Positions 17,271 through 25,814 of a stretch of DNA of 64,000 nucleotides are shown one piece after another. The stretch's first letter is position 1, and the number at the start of each line of letters is the position of its first letter. A program made the position numbers and the translations under genes. Origin of the DNA: Lachnospiraceae bacterium (GTDB lineage Bacteria > Bacillota > Clostridia > Lachnospirales > Lachnospiraceae); assembly GCA_910574885.1 (NCBI GenBank), contig CAJTDD010000022.1, positions 1-64,000 of the forward strand, read 5' to 3'. Below the pieces are notes generated by a model. It searched no databases. It saw only the letters and a program-made list of their open reading frames with translations, and had not been told where the DNA came from.

Positions 17271-18293
17271 ATGAGGAACCATGAAGTTACAGACAGGCAG
17301 CCTTTGTTGAAGGAGGACGGTTCCCTGAGGGAACCGGGATGGTCCAGACAGTTGGTGCAGCGTTACGACCGTTCCATGATTCAAGCGCCGGCTTTCCGGA
17401 TTAAGGAGTGGGACTATTATCTGGTACTAAACGAAGATTTTGCAGGCGCATTTACTGTGTCGGACGACGGGTATATCGGCTTACAGTCCGTGTCGCTGTT
17501 GAATTTTAAGGAGGGATGGGAGCATACGGAGACGATTCTGAATCCGTTTCCCTTGGGAAGGCTCAATATGCCGTCTACCTCGGAGGAGGGGGATACGATT
17601 TACCATGATAAGCGGCTGCATATTGAATTCCGAAAGAAAGAGGGCATGAGGAGGATTCTGTGTAAATACCGGAATTTTTATCAGGGGAAGGAACTGGACT
17701 GTAACATTACCCTTAGGCAGCCGCAGATGGATACGATGGTGATTGCGACGCCATGGCAAAAGAAAAAGACGGTGTTCTATTATAACCAGAAGATTAACTG
17801 CATGTCTGCCAGCGGAAGCATGAGGTTTGACGGGAAGACTTATACCTTCAATCCTGAGACGGACTTCGGGACTCTGGACTGGGGCCGCGGGGTCTGGACT
17901 TATGATAACCGCTGGTATTGGGGGTCCGGCAACTGTATGGTAGAAGGAAAGCCGTTTGGTTTCAATATTGGATATGGGTTTGGAGATACCCGGGCGGCGT
18001 CTGAGAACGTGCTGGTCTATGACGGGAAAGTACATAAGCTGGATGATGTGACATTCCATATCCCGGAAGGGGATTATATGAAACCGTGGAAATTTACGTC
18101 CAGCGACGGAAGGTTCGAGATGGATTTCGTACCTGTACTTGACCGGGCAGCAAAGACGGCGGCTGTGATTATTGAGACGGACCAGCACCAGGTATTTGGG
18201 CGGATGAGCGGACGCGCCGTGTTGGATGACGGGAAGGTCATTGAGGTGAAAGATATGATGTGCTTTGCGGAGGATGTACATAACCGGTATTAG
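17271..18293 (+). CDS. DUF2804 domain-containing protein
   Basis: 340-aa protein matching the DUF2804 family in length and pattern: an N-terminal PLLxxDGSLREPGWSRQLVQRYDR segment, a central LDCNITL...DTMVIATPWQKKKTVFYYNQKINCM and the strongly conserved FGTLDWGRGVWTYDNRWYWGSGN...FNIGYGFGD near residues 195-245. The family resembles lipocalin-like beta barrels; its biochemical role is unknown. ATG 17271 follows AAAGGAGAGGAG. There is no signal peptide. It is a single-gene transcription unit ending at a hairpin shared with the convergent rubredoxin fusion gene. Confidence 0.85.
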   Translation: MRNHEVTDRQPLLKEDGSLREPGWSRQLVQRYDRSMIQAPAFRIKEWDYYLVLNEDFAGAFTVSDDGYIGLQSVSLLNFKEGWEHTETILNPFPLGRLNMPSTSEEGDTIYHDKRLHIEFRKKEGMRRILCKYRNFYQGKELDCNITLRQPQMDTMVIATPWQKKKTVFYYNQKINCMSASGSMRFDGKTYTFNPETDFGTLDWGRGVWTYDNRWYWGSGNCMVEGKPFGFNIGYGFGDTRAASENVLVYDGKVHKLDDVTFHIPEGDYMKPWKFTSSDGRFEMDFVPVLDRAAKTAAVIIETDQHQVFGRMSGRAVLDDGKVIEVKDMMCFAEDVHNRY

Positions 18294-18302
18294 GAAAAAG
18301 AT

Positions 18303-18338
18303 GCTGATGGGCAGTCCTATACGGCTGCTTCCACCAGC
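18303..18338. terminator. Hairpin between convergent genes
   Basis: GCTGATGGGCAG pairs with CTGC-TT-CCACCAGC (one mismatch, two-base bulge). It lies between the DUF2804 gene and the flavin reductase-rubredoxin gene. Confidence 0.5.
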
Positions 18339-18357
18339 GTTTGTGCAAAGCCACCGC

Positions 18358-18957
18358 TTACAATCTCTTAAAATCACTCGCCGGATGCTTACACAGCGGA
18401 CACACGAAATCCTCCGGCAAACTCTCGCCTTCGTAGATATACCCGCAAACCGTACAGACAAACCCTTTCTTCCCTTCCGCCTTAGGGGCCGCCTTAATTT
18501 TCTTCTGGTAATAGCTGTAAGTCACAGACTCCTCGTCAGACAGCGCGCATCCATCCGTCACATCCGCCAGAAACAGTGTATGCGTCCCTAGGTCCGTTTC
18601 CGATACCACCTTCGCAGAGAGATAAGCATTACACTCATCCGCAATATACACAATTCCATTTTCCGCCCTTTGGAAGGAAATCTCTTCCAGCTTGTCCACG
18701 TTAGCGCCGCTTTGGAATCCCCAGTGCTTATAAGTATCAAACTTAGAGCCTTCTGTAAGGACAGAAACATTGAATATTCCCGTCCGCTTTATCATGTCAT
18801 GCGTATAATTCTTCTTGTTCACCGCTACCGTAATTCGATTCGGTTCTGTCGTAACCTGTGTCACCGTATTCACGATACAGCCGTTGTCTTTCTCGCCTTC
18901 TTTCGCCGTTAGGATGAATAATCCATATGTGAGCTTATACATTGCTTTTTTATCCAT
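18358..18957 (-). CDS. Flavin reductase-rubredoxin fusion (high-molecular-weight rubredoxin type)
   Basis: 199-aa redox protein. Residues 1-150 form a flavin reductase-like FMN-binding domain (YGLFILTAKEG..., NTVTQVTTEPNRITVAVNKKNYTHDMI, FNVSVL), and residues ~165-199 form a rubredoxin-type iron site with CTVCGYIYEGE and CPLCKHPASDF. The iron domain is only about 35 residues, lacking the ~15-residue loop of classical rubredoxin. Such fusions pass electrons from NAD(P)H oxidoreductases to flavodiiron proteins or rubrerythrins during oxygen or NO detoxification in anaerobes; no such partner is in this window. The gene is monocistronic. AGGAGG lies upstream of the start on the minus strand. Confidence 0.9.
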   Translation of the reverse strand: MDKKAMYKLTYGLFILTAKEGEKDNGCIVNTVTQVTTEPNRITVAVNKKNYTHDMIKRTGIFNVSVLTEGSKFDTYKHWGFQSGANVDKLEEISFQRAENGIVYIADECNAYLSAKVVSETDLGTHTLFLADVTDGCALSDEESVTYSYYQKKIKAAPKAEGKKGFVCTVCGYIYEGESLPEDFVCPLCKHPASDFKRL

Positions 18958-19152
18958 ATCTGTCCTCCTGTTTTTGTTCTGTAACCGGCCTGCTATAGAA
19001 ATGAATGCTGCAGCCGGTTCCCATGCTGCTCTCAGAGCTATAATTTATGGAAATTATACATAATTATTCCCTAAATGGCAACACTTTACATCATAGAATC
19101 GTTTTAAGTACAGCCGCACGCCCTTCGGGGAAAGCGATGTGTGGACTGCAAA

Positions 19153-19180
19153 TTTCTGTCTTTACGAATCTTCCTATAAT
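19153..19180 (+). promoter_or_regulatory. Probable promoter of glyA
   Basis: A perfect TATAAT at 19175-19180 with a weak TTTCTG at 19153-19158 (16-base spacer). It gives a leader of about 60 bases before glyA. Confidence 0.4.
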
Positions 19181-19246
19181 ATGGTAATATGGACATGTTA
19201 CATTTACCAACAAGGAGAACGCATAAGAAAAATGGAGGGAAAAGCG

Positions 19247-20494
19247 ATGAACATGATTCAAGACGTTATGGACTACATCAAAAGCTGCGACGAGGAAATC
19301 GGCGAAGCTCTTTATCTGGAACTGAACCGCCAGAGACGCAACCTGGAACTGATTGCTTCTGAGAATGTGGTAAGCCCGGCAGTCATGCTGGCGATGGGAA
19401 CGGTGCCGACTAACAAGTATGCAGAAGGCTATCCGGGAAGACGCTATTACGGCGGCTGTGAGCATGTGGACATTCTGGAAGATCTGGCAATTGAGCGTGT
19501 GAAGAAGCTCTTCGGCTGCGACCATGCATGTGTGCAGCCTCATTCTGGGGCGAACGCCAACAATGCAGTCTATCAGGCTTTGCTGAAGCCGGGCGACACT
19601 GTGATGGGACTGAATCTGGCACATGGCGGTCATCTGACACATGGTTCTCCGGTAAATATGTCCGGACTTTTATACAATTTCGTTCCCTATAATGTGAATG
19701 ACGAGGGATTTTTGGATTATGACGAGATCCGGAGACAGGCGCAGGAATGTAAGCCTAAGATGATTGTTGCGGGTGCGTCTGCATATCCGAGAGAGATCCG
19801 GTTTGACATTTTTGCGGATATTGCAAAAGAAGTAGGAGCATACCTGTTCGTGGATATGGCGCATATTGCAGGATTAGTAGCGGCTGGGCTGCACCAGAGC
19901 CCGGTTCCCTATGCAGATGTCGTATCCAGCACCACCCACAAGACGCTGAGAGGACCGAGGGGCGGGATTATTCTGTGTAAGAAAGAACATGCCAAGGCGA
20001 TTGACAAGGCGATTTTCCCGGGAACCCAGGGAGGTCCGCTGATGCATATTATCGCGGCGAAGGCGGTCTGCTTCGGGGAAGCCTTAAAGCCGGAATTCAA
20101 GACCTACCAGAAGCAGGTTGTGAAGAATGCGAAAGCGCTTGCCCAGGCCATGGTAGAAGAAGGATTCAATCTGGTAAGCGGCGGTACAGACAACCATCTG
20201 ATGCTGGTTGACTTGCAGAATATGGGCGTCAGCGGGAAGGAAATGCAGAACCGGCTGGACGAGGTATATATCACTGTCAATAAAAATGCAGTCCCCAATG
20301 ACCCGGCAAGCCCGTTTGTAACCAGCGGTATCCGCATCGGCACACCGGCTGTCACGACGCGGGGACTGAAAGAAGAGGATATGGGGATGATTGCAAAGCT
20401 AATCAAGATGGCGGTGACGGATTTTGACACGAAGGCGGAGGAAATCCGCAGTAGGGTTAACCGGATCTGTGAGAAATACCCACTCTATGCATAA
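19247..20494 (+). CDS. glyA: Serine hydroxymethyltransferase
   Basis: 415-aa PLP enzyme interconverting serine plus tetrahydrofolate and glycine plus 5,10-methylene-THF. Motifs: [17 protein letters not shown] near residue 25, the YPGRRYYGG loop near 57, [12 protein letters not shown] near 95 and the PLP lysine in [13 protein letters not shown] near 230. ATG 19247 is chosen because GGAGGG lies 6 bases upstream; the in-frame ATG at 19232 has its nearest AAGGAG 14 bases away. It leads the run glyA-fchA-folD, which supplies and interconverts one-carbon units. Confidence 0.95.
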   Translation: MNMIQDVMDYIKSCDEEIGEALYLELNRQRRNLELIASENVVSPAVMLAMGTVPTNKYAEGYPGRRYYGGCEHVDILEDLAIERVKKLFGCDHACVQPHSGANANNAVYQALLKPGDTVMGLNLAHGGHLTHGSPVNMSGLLYNFVPYNVNDEGFLDYDEIRRQAQECKPKMIVAGASAYPREIRFDIFADIAKEVGAYLFVDMAHIAGLVAAGLHQSPVPYADVVSSTTHKTLRGPRGGIILCKKEHAKAIDKAIFPGTQGGPLMHIIAAKAVCFGEALKPEFKTYQKQVVKNAKALAQAMVEEGFNLVSGGTDNHLMLVDLQNMGVSGKEMQNRLDEVYITVNKNAVPNDPASPFVTSGIRIGTPAVTTRGLKEEDMGMIAKLIKMAVTDFDTKAEEIRSRVNRICEKYPLYA

Positions 20495-20512
20495 TCAGTG
20501 TTTGGAGAGGGG

Positions 20513-21151
20513 ATGAAATTGATGATGTTAGAAGAAAAGGCAACTGTTTTTATAGACGACTTGTCTTCCGCGAAGCCTGTTCCGGGCGGCGGCGGGGCAT
20601 GCGCCGCAGTAGGCGCTTTTGCCGCTGCGCTGGGAATGATGGTGGCAAACTTGACGGTGGGGAAGAAACGTTATGCGGATGTGGAGGAAGAGATTCAGGA
20701 GAATTTAGCCTGTCTGGATGGGTTAAAAAAACGGTTAATTGCATTGACGGACAAAGATGCAGAATGTTTTGAGCCGTTGTCCCGGGCCTACGGAATGCCT
20801 AAGGAGACAGAAGAAGAGAAAGCGGCAAAGGAACAAGTCCTTGAGAAAGCCTTATATGAGGCAAGTATTGTCCCAATCGAATTGATGGAAACGATCCTCA
20901 AAACAATGGAGTGTCTGGAGATTTTAGGAGAGAAGGGCAGCAGGATTGCGGTCAGCGACGTAGGGGTAGGAGTCCTGTTTGCCCAGGCGGCGTTAGAAGG
21001 CGCGTCTTTGAATGTCTTTATCAATACGAAACTGATGAAGGATCGCAAACAGGCGGAGGAATTGAACCGAAAAGCAGACGCTCTGATACGGGAAGGGACT
21101 TTCTACCGCCAGCGTATATACGCAGAAGTACTGGGGAAAATCCGTTCCTAG
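20513..21151 (+). CDS. fchA: Cyclodeaminase/cyclohydrolase family protein (FchA-like)
   Basis: 212-aa protein of the FTCD_C family, acting on 5-formimino-THF or 5,10-methenyl-THF. The folate-binding N-terminal pattern KPVPGGGGACAAVGAFAAALGMMVANLTVGKK is clear, and the rest is helical (EKALYEASIVPIELMETILK). It lies 18 bases after glyA and about 30 bases before folD, so an operon is likely. Since FolD usually carries its own cyclohydrolase activity, this protein may instead process formimino-THF from purine or histidine breakdown. GGAGAGG overlaps the start region; starts at 20522 or 20525 are possible alternatives. Confidence 0.88.
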   Translation: MKLMMLEEKATVFIDDLSSAKPVPGGGGACAAVGAFAAALGMMVANLTVGKKRYADVEEEIQENLACLDGLKKRLIALTDKDAECFEPLSRAYGMPKETEEEKAAKEQVLEKALYEASIVPIELMETILKTMECLEILGEKGSRIAVSDVGVGVLFAQAALEGASLNVFINTKLMKDRKQAEELNRKADALIREGTFYRQRIYAEVLGKIRS

Positions 21152-21184
21152 TACACAGAATTTGTGAAAGAAGGGGAGGACCAT

Positions 21185-22033
21185 ATGAGTGTTGTAATGC
21201 GGGGAACCGACGTGGCCAAGTCCATGAAGGAAACGTTGGTGCAGGAGGTGGAAGCCTTGGGAAAAATCGGAATCACTCCCTGTCTTTCCATTATACGGGT
21301 GGGTGCGCGCCCGGATGACCTTTCCTACGAGCGAAGTGCGAGAAAGCGCATGGAGACGACGGGAATCGTATGCAGGGTGACAGAACTTCCGGAGGATGTA
21401 AGCCAGGAAGAATTTGAGCGGACATTTTCCCAGATTAATGAAGATAAGGGGGTACACGGAATTCTTTTGCTGCGCCCCCTCCCGGAGTCTTTGGATGAGG
21501 AGCCTGTCAGGGCGATGATTGATCCGAAAAAGGATGTAGACGGCATGAGCCCGGTAAACATGGCGAAGATATTTTCCGGGGACAGTACAGGATTCGCTCC
21601 CTGTACGGCGGAGGCGGTCATGGAAATGCTCCGTTATTACGGAATTACGCCCAAGGGGAAACGGGTGACGGTTCTGGGGCGAAGCATGGTAGTGGGACGC
21701 CCGTTGTCCATGCTTTTGCTCAAAGAGCATGGGACGGTTACGCTATGCCATACCCGGACAGAGAATTTGCCGGCGGAATGTTCCGATGCAGAGATTCTGA
21801 TTGTGGCGGCAGGGAAAGCAAGGATGGTGTCGGCAGATATGGTGGGCGACGGCGCAGTTGTGGTTGATGTGGGAATCAACGTGGACGAAACGGGCAGCCT
21901 GTGTGGGGACGTGGATTATGAGGCAGCAGAAAGGAAGGCTTCATATATCAGCCCGGTGCCGGGAGGGGTCGGAAGCGTCACGTCGTCTGTACTGGCGAAG
22001 CATGTAGTCAGGAGCGCTTCTCTTCGTGTTTAG
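21185..22033 (+). CDS. folD: Methylene-THF dehydrogenase / methenyl-THF cyclohydrolase
   Basis: 282-aa bifunctional FolD enzyme that converts 5,10-methylene-THF to 10-formyl-THF through methenyl-THF with NAD(P). The catalytic segment YERSARKRMETTGI (Lys near residue 50), GILLLRPLPESLDE near 92, DVDGMSPVNMAKI near 118, the cofactor loop GRSMVVGRPLSMLLL near 160 and the C-terminal SPVPGGVGSVTSSVL near 255 are all present. ATG 21185 has GGGGAGG upstream. It is last in the glyA-fchA-folD run. Confidence 0.94.
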   Translation: MSVVMRGTDVAKSMKETLVQEVEALGKIGITPCLSIIRVGARPDDLSYERSARKRMETTGIVCRVTELPEDVSQEEFERTFSQINEDKGVHGILLLRPLPESLDEEPVRAMIDPKKDVDGMSPVNMAKIFSGDSTGFAPCTAEAVMEMLRYYGITPKGKRVTVLGRSMVVGRPLSMLLLKEHGTVTLCHTRTENLPAECSDAEILIVAAGKARMVSADMVGDGAVVVDVGINVDETGSLCGDVDYEAAERKASYISPVPGGVGSVTSSVLAKHVVRSASLRV

Positions 22034-22113
22034 GGAAAAATGCTTGCTAAGGCTTCGAGTATGTGATAGTATATTATCCATATTATTGAATAATAATATA
22101 AAGACTGTACATG

Positions 22114-22148
22114 AAAAACTCCAAGGATGGAAAAGCTTTGGAGTTTTT
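22114..22148 (+). terminator. Terminator hairpin between folD and the AGCS gene
   Basis: AAAAACTCCAA (22114-22124) pairs with TTGGAGTTTTT (22138-22148). It ends the folate run, or, if a promoter lies near 22070, forms an attenuator in the leader of the alanine symporter gene, whose ATG is 38 bases further on. Confidence 0.65.
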
Positions 22149-22185
22149 ATGTTTTGTGTACGAATCTTGAAAAAGGGGGATTTCT

Positions 22186-23571
22186 ATGTATGATATGATC
22201 AATGCGTTTGTGCAGGCGCTTAACGATGTGGTGTGGGGATGGGGCATGATCGTCCTGTTGCTGGGAACCCATGTATTCCTGACATTCCGCACAGGATTTA
22301 TCCAGCGGTACACCATATCAAAGGGAATCCGGCTCTCCATCGCGAAGGATCCGGATGCGGAAGGCGAGGTCTCCCAGTTCGGGGCGTTGACAACGGCGCT
22401 TGCGGCGACCATTGGCACGGGCAATATTGTGGGCGTCGGCACTGCGATTGCCATCGGAGGGCCAGGGGCGGTTTTATGGTGCTGGCTTACGGGCGTGTTC
22501 GGTATTGCGACAAAATACGCGGAGTCCTACATAGCCGTCAAGTACAGGGTCAAGACGGCAGACGGGCGTATGCAGGGCGGAGCAATGTATGCGCTGGAGC
22601 GGGGGCTGAATATGAAATGGCTGGGGATGCTGTTTGCATTTTTTGCAGCGTTTGCATCTTTTGGGATTGGGTGTGCCACACAGGTGAATGCAATCGCGGA
22701 GATCTGTGAGACCAATTTCCATATTCCGAGAATCGGGGTGGGGATTATCATTGCAACGCTGACGGCGGTTGTAATCTTCGGAGGAATCCAGTCTATCGCA
22801 AAAGTCTGTGAGAAACTGGTTCCGTTTATGGCAGTATTCTATGTATTGGGATGCATCATCATTTTGTGCATGAATTTCGACTACATAATTCCGGCAATCG
22901 GAGCAATATGCAGGCTGGCGTTTACGCCTGGAGCGGCGGCAGGTGGCCTCGTAGGAAACGGCGTGCGCATGGCAATCCGCTATGGGGTGGCGCGGGGGTT
23001 GTTTTCCAATGAGTCTGGCCTTGGTTCTGCCCCGATTGCAGCAGCGGCGGCGCAGACGAGGAATCCGGTGCGTCAGGCGTTGGTATCCTCCACGGGGACA
23101 TTCTGGGATACGGTTGTGGTATGTCTGATGACAGGGCTGGTGCTGGTGACGACCATCATGAAGAATCCGGGTGTCAACGCGGATACAATTGACAACGGCG
23201 GGCGGCTTACGACGCTGGCATTTGGGCAGATTCCATATCTTGGCCCGATTATCCTGACCCTTGGAATTATCTCATTTGCCTACTCCACGATTCTAGGGTG
23301 GGCTTATTACGGAGAGCGGTGCGTAGAGTATTTTTCCGGAAAGACAGGGCTGGTTCCTTATCGAGTTCTTTACGTTGCAGTAGCGGTCATTGCGCCTGTT
23401 TTAAAACTTGACCTGGTCTGGCTGGTTGCGGATACGTTGAATGCGTTGATGGCAATTCCGAACCTGGTAGCCGTGCTGCTTCTGTCTAACGTGATGGTTC
23501 GGGATACCAAATTATTTATACACGACCTTGACGCAAAGGATAGTACGCCGGTTCCGGCAGTGAAGAATTAA
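22186..23571 (+). CDS. Alanine/glycine:cation symporter (AGCS family)
   Basis: 461-aa polytopic membrane protein with about 10-11 hydrophobic segments. The AGCS signature LTTALAATIGTGNIVGVGTAIAIGGPGAVLWCW spans about residues 65-100, followed by KYAESYIAVKYR and the conserved NESGLGSAPIAAAAAQT near 275. Members import alanine or glycine with sodium or protons. RBS AAAGGGGG precedes the ATG. Monocistronic or weakly linked to the dUTPase gene 29 bases downstream. Its place after glyA-fchA-folD would suit glycine supply, but that link is inference. Confidence 0.92.
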   Translation: MYDMINAFVQALNDVVWGWGMIVLLLGTHVFLTFRTGFIQRYTISKGIRLSIAKDPDAEGEVSQFGALTTALAATIGTGNIVGVGTAIAIGGPGAVLWCWLTGVFGIATKYAESYIAVKYRVKTADGRMQGGAMYALERGLNMKWLGMLFAFFAAFASFGIGCATQVNAIAEICETNFHIPRIGVGIIIATLTAVVIFGGIQSIAKVCEKLVPFMAVFYVLGCIIILCMNFDYIIPAIGAICRLAFTPGAAAGGLVGNGVRMAIRYGVARGLFSNESGLGSAPIAAAAAQTRNPVRQALVSSTGTFWDTVVVCLMTGLVLVTTIMKNPGVNADTIDNGGRLTTLAFGQIPYLGPIILTLGIISFAYSTILGWAYYGERCVEYFSGKTGLVPYRVLYVAVAVIAPVLKLDLVWLVADTLNALMAIPNLVAVLLLSNVMVRDTKLFIHDLDAKDSTPVPAVKN

Positions 23572-23600
23572 AGAATGAAAAATATACGGAGGAAAGAAAT

Positions 23601-24119
23601 ATGGCAAGAAGGATTGCACAGTTTCATAAGGTAAGTTACGGACAGTTTAAAGAAGGGTATGAGGATGGGTTTGGCAAGCAGGAGGAGCAGGAAATCCAAA
23701 AGATTTACGATAGCATTGAGCTGCCTAAGCGGGCGACGACAGGCTCGGCGGGATATGATTTTTTCACTCCTGTAGAAATCACGTTAAATCCAGGAGATAC
23801 GGTGAAGATACCAACAGGAATCCGTGTGGAGATGGAGCCGGACTGGGTGCTCAAGTGTTATCCACGGAGCGGCCTTGGCTTTAAATATCGGCTTCAGCTG
23901 AACAATACGGTTGGAATCATAGACAGTGACTATTTCTACTCAGATAATGAAGGACATATTTTTGCGAAGATTACCAATGACAGCCGGGAAGGGAAGACGG
24001 TTTCCCTAAAAGCAGGGGAAGGTTTCATGCAGGGGATTTTTGTGGAATACGGGATTACGGTGGACGACTGTGTGACGGCGGCCCGGAACGGAGGATTTGG
24101 AAGTACGACGAAGAATTGA
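23601..24119 (+). CDS. dut: dUTP diphosphatase (trimeric dUTPase family)
   Basis: 172-aa enzyme that hydrolyses dUTP to dUMP and pyrophosphate, keeping uracil out of DNA. The five family motifs are visible: SAGYDF near residue 50, PRSGLGFKYRLQL near 92, NTVGIIDSDYFYSDNEGHI near 105, ageGFMQGIFVEYGI near 140 and the C-terminal arm RNGGFGSTTKN. The ~40-residue N-terminal extension and the inserted YFYSDNEGH segment in motif 3 are typical of the clostridial version. GGAGGAAAG precedes the ATG. Confidence 0.92.
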   Translation: MARRIAQFHKVSYGQFKEGYEDGFGKQEEQEIQKIYDSIELPKRATTGSAGYDFFTPVEITLNPGDTVKIPTGIRVEMEPDWVLKCYPRSGLGFKYRLQLNNTVGIIDSDYFYSDNEGHIFAKITNDSREGKTVSLKAGEGFMQGIFVEYGITVDDCVTAARNGGFGSTTKN

Positions 24120-24179
24120 GGATTTTAGCAGAACGGAGGTCTTTGCGGAACTAAGAACCTGCTGGAATAAAAAGATTGC

Positions 24180-24230
24180 ATATGCAGAAATACTGCTTTA
24201 CGGAGGGCAGTATTTCTGCATATTTTTTTA
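24180..24230 (+). terminator. Strong terminator after the dUTPase gene
   Basis: Perfect 17-bp arms (24180-24196 and 24207-24223) with a 10-base loop, followed by a run of T. A second small hairpin TGCTGC-GTAAA-GCAGCA follows at 24260-24276 in the leader of the next gene. Confidence 0.9.
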
Positions 24231-24322
24231 TAATACAGGGAATGATAAGAGAAAAGGCTTGCTGCGTAAAGCAGCATGGCAAAAGATTATCAGAATACCC
24301 GAAAATAAGCGGAGGAATTGCT

Positions 24323-25684
24323 ATGTCAGACGTAAAGAAGGTAACTGCTTCAAGAGAAGAAAATACTGCATATCTTAACCAGATACTACCGGTTCAGCAG
24401 AGCTTCGACATTATCCAAAGAGACATCATGATAGGAGGGCGTTGTTCTTCCTTCTATTTTATAGACGGATTTACAAAGGATGAATCTATGCTTAAAATCA
24501 TGGATTCGTTTTTCAGCGTTACCGAAGAGGATATGCCTAATGACGCGACCGGTTTTTCCAGAGAATGTGTCCCCTATGTCGAGGTGGATATTCTGGGGGA
24601 TTTTGACCAGATTCTAAAGAACCTGCTTTCCGGCGTTACTTGCCTGTTCATCGAAGGTTATGAGGCTTGCGTTGCAATCGACTGCCGGACTTATCCGGCA
24701 AGAAGCGTGGAGGAACCGGACAAGGATAAGTCCCTTAGAGGTTCCCGGGATGGATTTGTGGAGACGATTGTATTTAACACAGCATTGATGCGGCGGCGGA
24801 TTCGGGACCCCCACCTGATTATGAAGATGGTAGAGATTGGGGACAGTTCCCGGACGGATGTGGCAATCTGTTATATGAGCGACCGGGTGGATCAGGAGCT
24901 TCTGAAAAATGTATCCGACCGTATTAACAGCATCCGCACGGACGCCCTGCGGATGAACCAGCAGAGTCTTGCGGAGGAGCTGTACAAACGGAAATGGTTC
25001 AATCCGTTTCCAAAGTTCAAGTTCACAGAAAGGCCGGATACAGCGACTGCATGCCTGTTAGAGGGGAAGATTGTGCTGCTGGTGGACAATTCGCCATCGG
25101 CAATGATTCTTCCGACTTCGATTTTTGATATGATAGAGGAGGCAAATGATTATTATTTTCCAACGCTTACCAATATCTACCTGAAAATTGCCCGGGGGCT
25201 GATCACCCTTATGACGGTTTTCTTAACGCCGGTGTTTCTGCTTTTTATGCAGAACCTAAACTGGCTTCCCAAGGTGTTTTCCTTTGTGGCTGTGAAGGAT
25301 ACGGTAAATATCCCGCTGATTTTCCAGCTTTTGATTTTGGAGATTGCTATTGACGGCCTGCGTCTGGCGGCGCTGAACACGCCCAGCATGTTAAGCACAC
25401 CGTTAAGTGTGATTGCCGGTCTGGTTATGGGTGAATTTTCGGTCAAATCCGGGTGGTTCAACGCGGAGGTTATGCTGTATATGGCGTTTGTGTCCGTGGC
25501 AAATTATACACAGCCTAATTTTGAGCTTGGATATGCCCTGAAATTCATGCGTCTGGAGCTGCTGGTTTTAACGGCGCTTTTCAACTGGTGGGGATTTGCG
25601 GCGGGGACGCTGATTATTGTCCTTAGCATCTGCTTTAACAAGACCCTGTCGGGAAGAAATTATCTGAATGTAAAATTAAATTAA
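24323..25684 (+). CDS. GerA-family spore protein, SpoVAF-like
   Basis: 453-aa membrane protein of the GerA/SpoVAF family found in the inner membrane of spores. The soluble N-terminal part (residues 1-270) includes SRDGFVETIVFNTALMRRRIRDP near 140; the C-terminal membrane part has about 5 segments with the family motifs DYYFPTLTNIYLKIARGLI near 275 and QPNFELGYALKFMRLELLVL near 400. The absence of adjoining gerB and gerC subunits points to SpoVAF rather than a complete germinant receptor. Expected to be a sigma-G target, although I could not identify a convincing sigma-G promoter. GGAGGAAT precedes ATG 24323; earlier in-frame starts fall in the preceding terminator. Confidence 0.86.
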   Translation: MSDVKKVTASREENTAYLNQILPVQQSFDIIQRDIMIGGRCSSFYFIDGFTKDESMLKIMDSFFSVTEEDMPNDATGFSRECVPYVEVDILGDFDQILKNLLSGVTCLFIEGYEACVAIDCRTYPARSVEEPDKDKSLRGSRDGFVETIVFNTALMRRRIRDPHLIMKMVEIGDSSRTDVAICYMSDRVDQELLKNVSDRINSIRTDALRMNQQSLAEELYKRKWFNPFPKFKFTERPDTATACLLEGKIVLLVDNSPSAMILPTSIFDMIEEANDYYFPTLTNIYLKIARGLITLMTVFLTPVFLLFMQNLNWLPKVFSFVAVKDTVNIPLIFQLLILEIAIDGLRLAALNTPSMLSTPLSVIAGLVMGEFSVKSGWFNAEVMLYMAFVSVANYTQPNFELGYALKFMRLELLVLTALFNWWGFAAGTLIIVLSICFNKTLSGRNYLNVKLN

Positions 25685-25692
25685 ACAGCATG

Positions 25693-25743
25693 TCTGGGAA
25701 GAGCCGTGCGGAAAGGATATGGCTCTTCCCAGAGCTTTCTTCT
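25693..25743 (+). terminator. Terminator after the SpoVAF-like gene
   Basis: TCTGGGAAGAGCC pairs exactly with GGCTCTTCCCAGA, followed by a T-rich stretch. Confidence 0.8.
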
Positions 25744-25814
25744 TTACATTATTTTCCACACGTGTTAGAATAAGGGACGTATATCAAAAGAAAGTTTTTT
25801 AGGAAGGGATACAT

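Noticed and set aside
17481-18461. Minus-strand frame of 326 codons across the DUF2804 gene and the end of the rubredoxin fusion
   Set aside because: The amino-acid mix (Arg, Ile, Pro rich) is that of a shadow, it has no RBS and it overlaps two well-supported genes.
24176-24322. Longer N-terminus for the SpoVAF-like gene
   Set aside because: It would read through a perfect 17-bp terminator hairpin and lacks an RBS, while ATG 24323 has GGAGGAAT.
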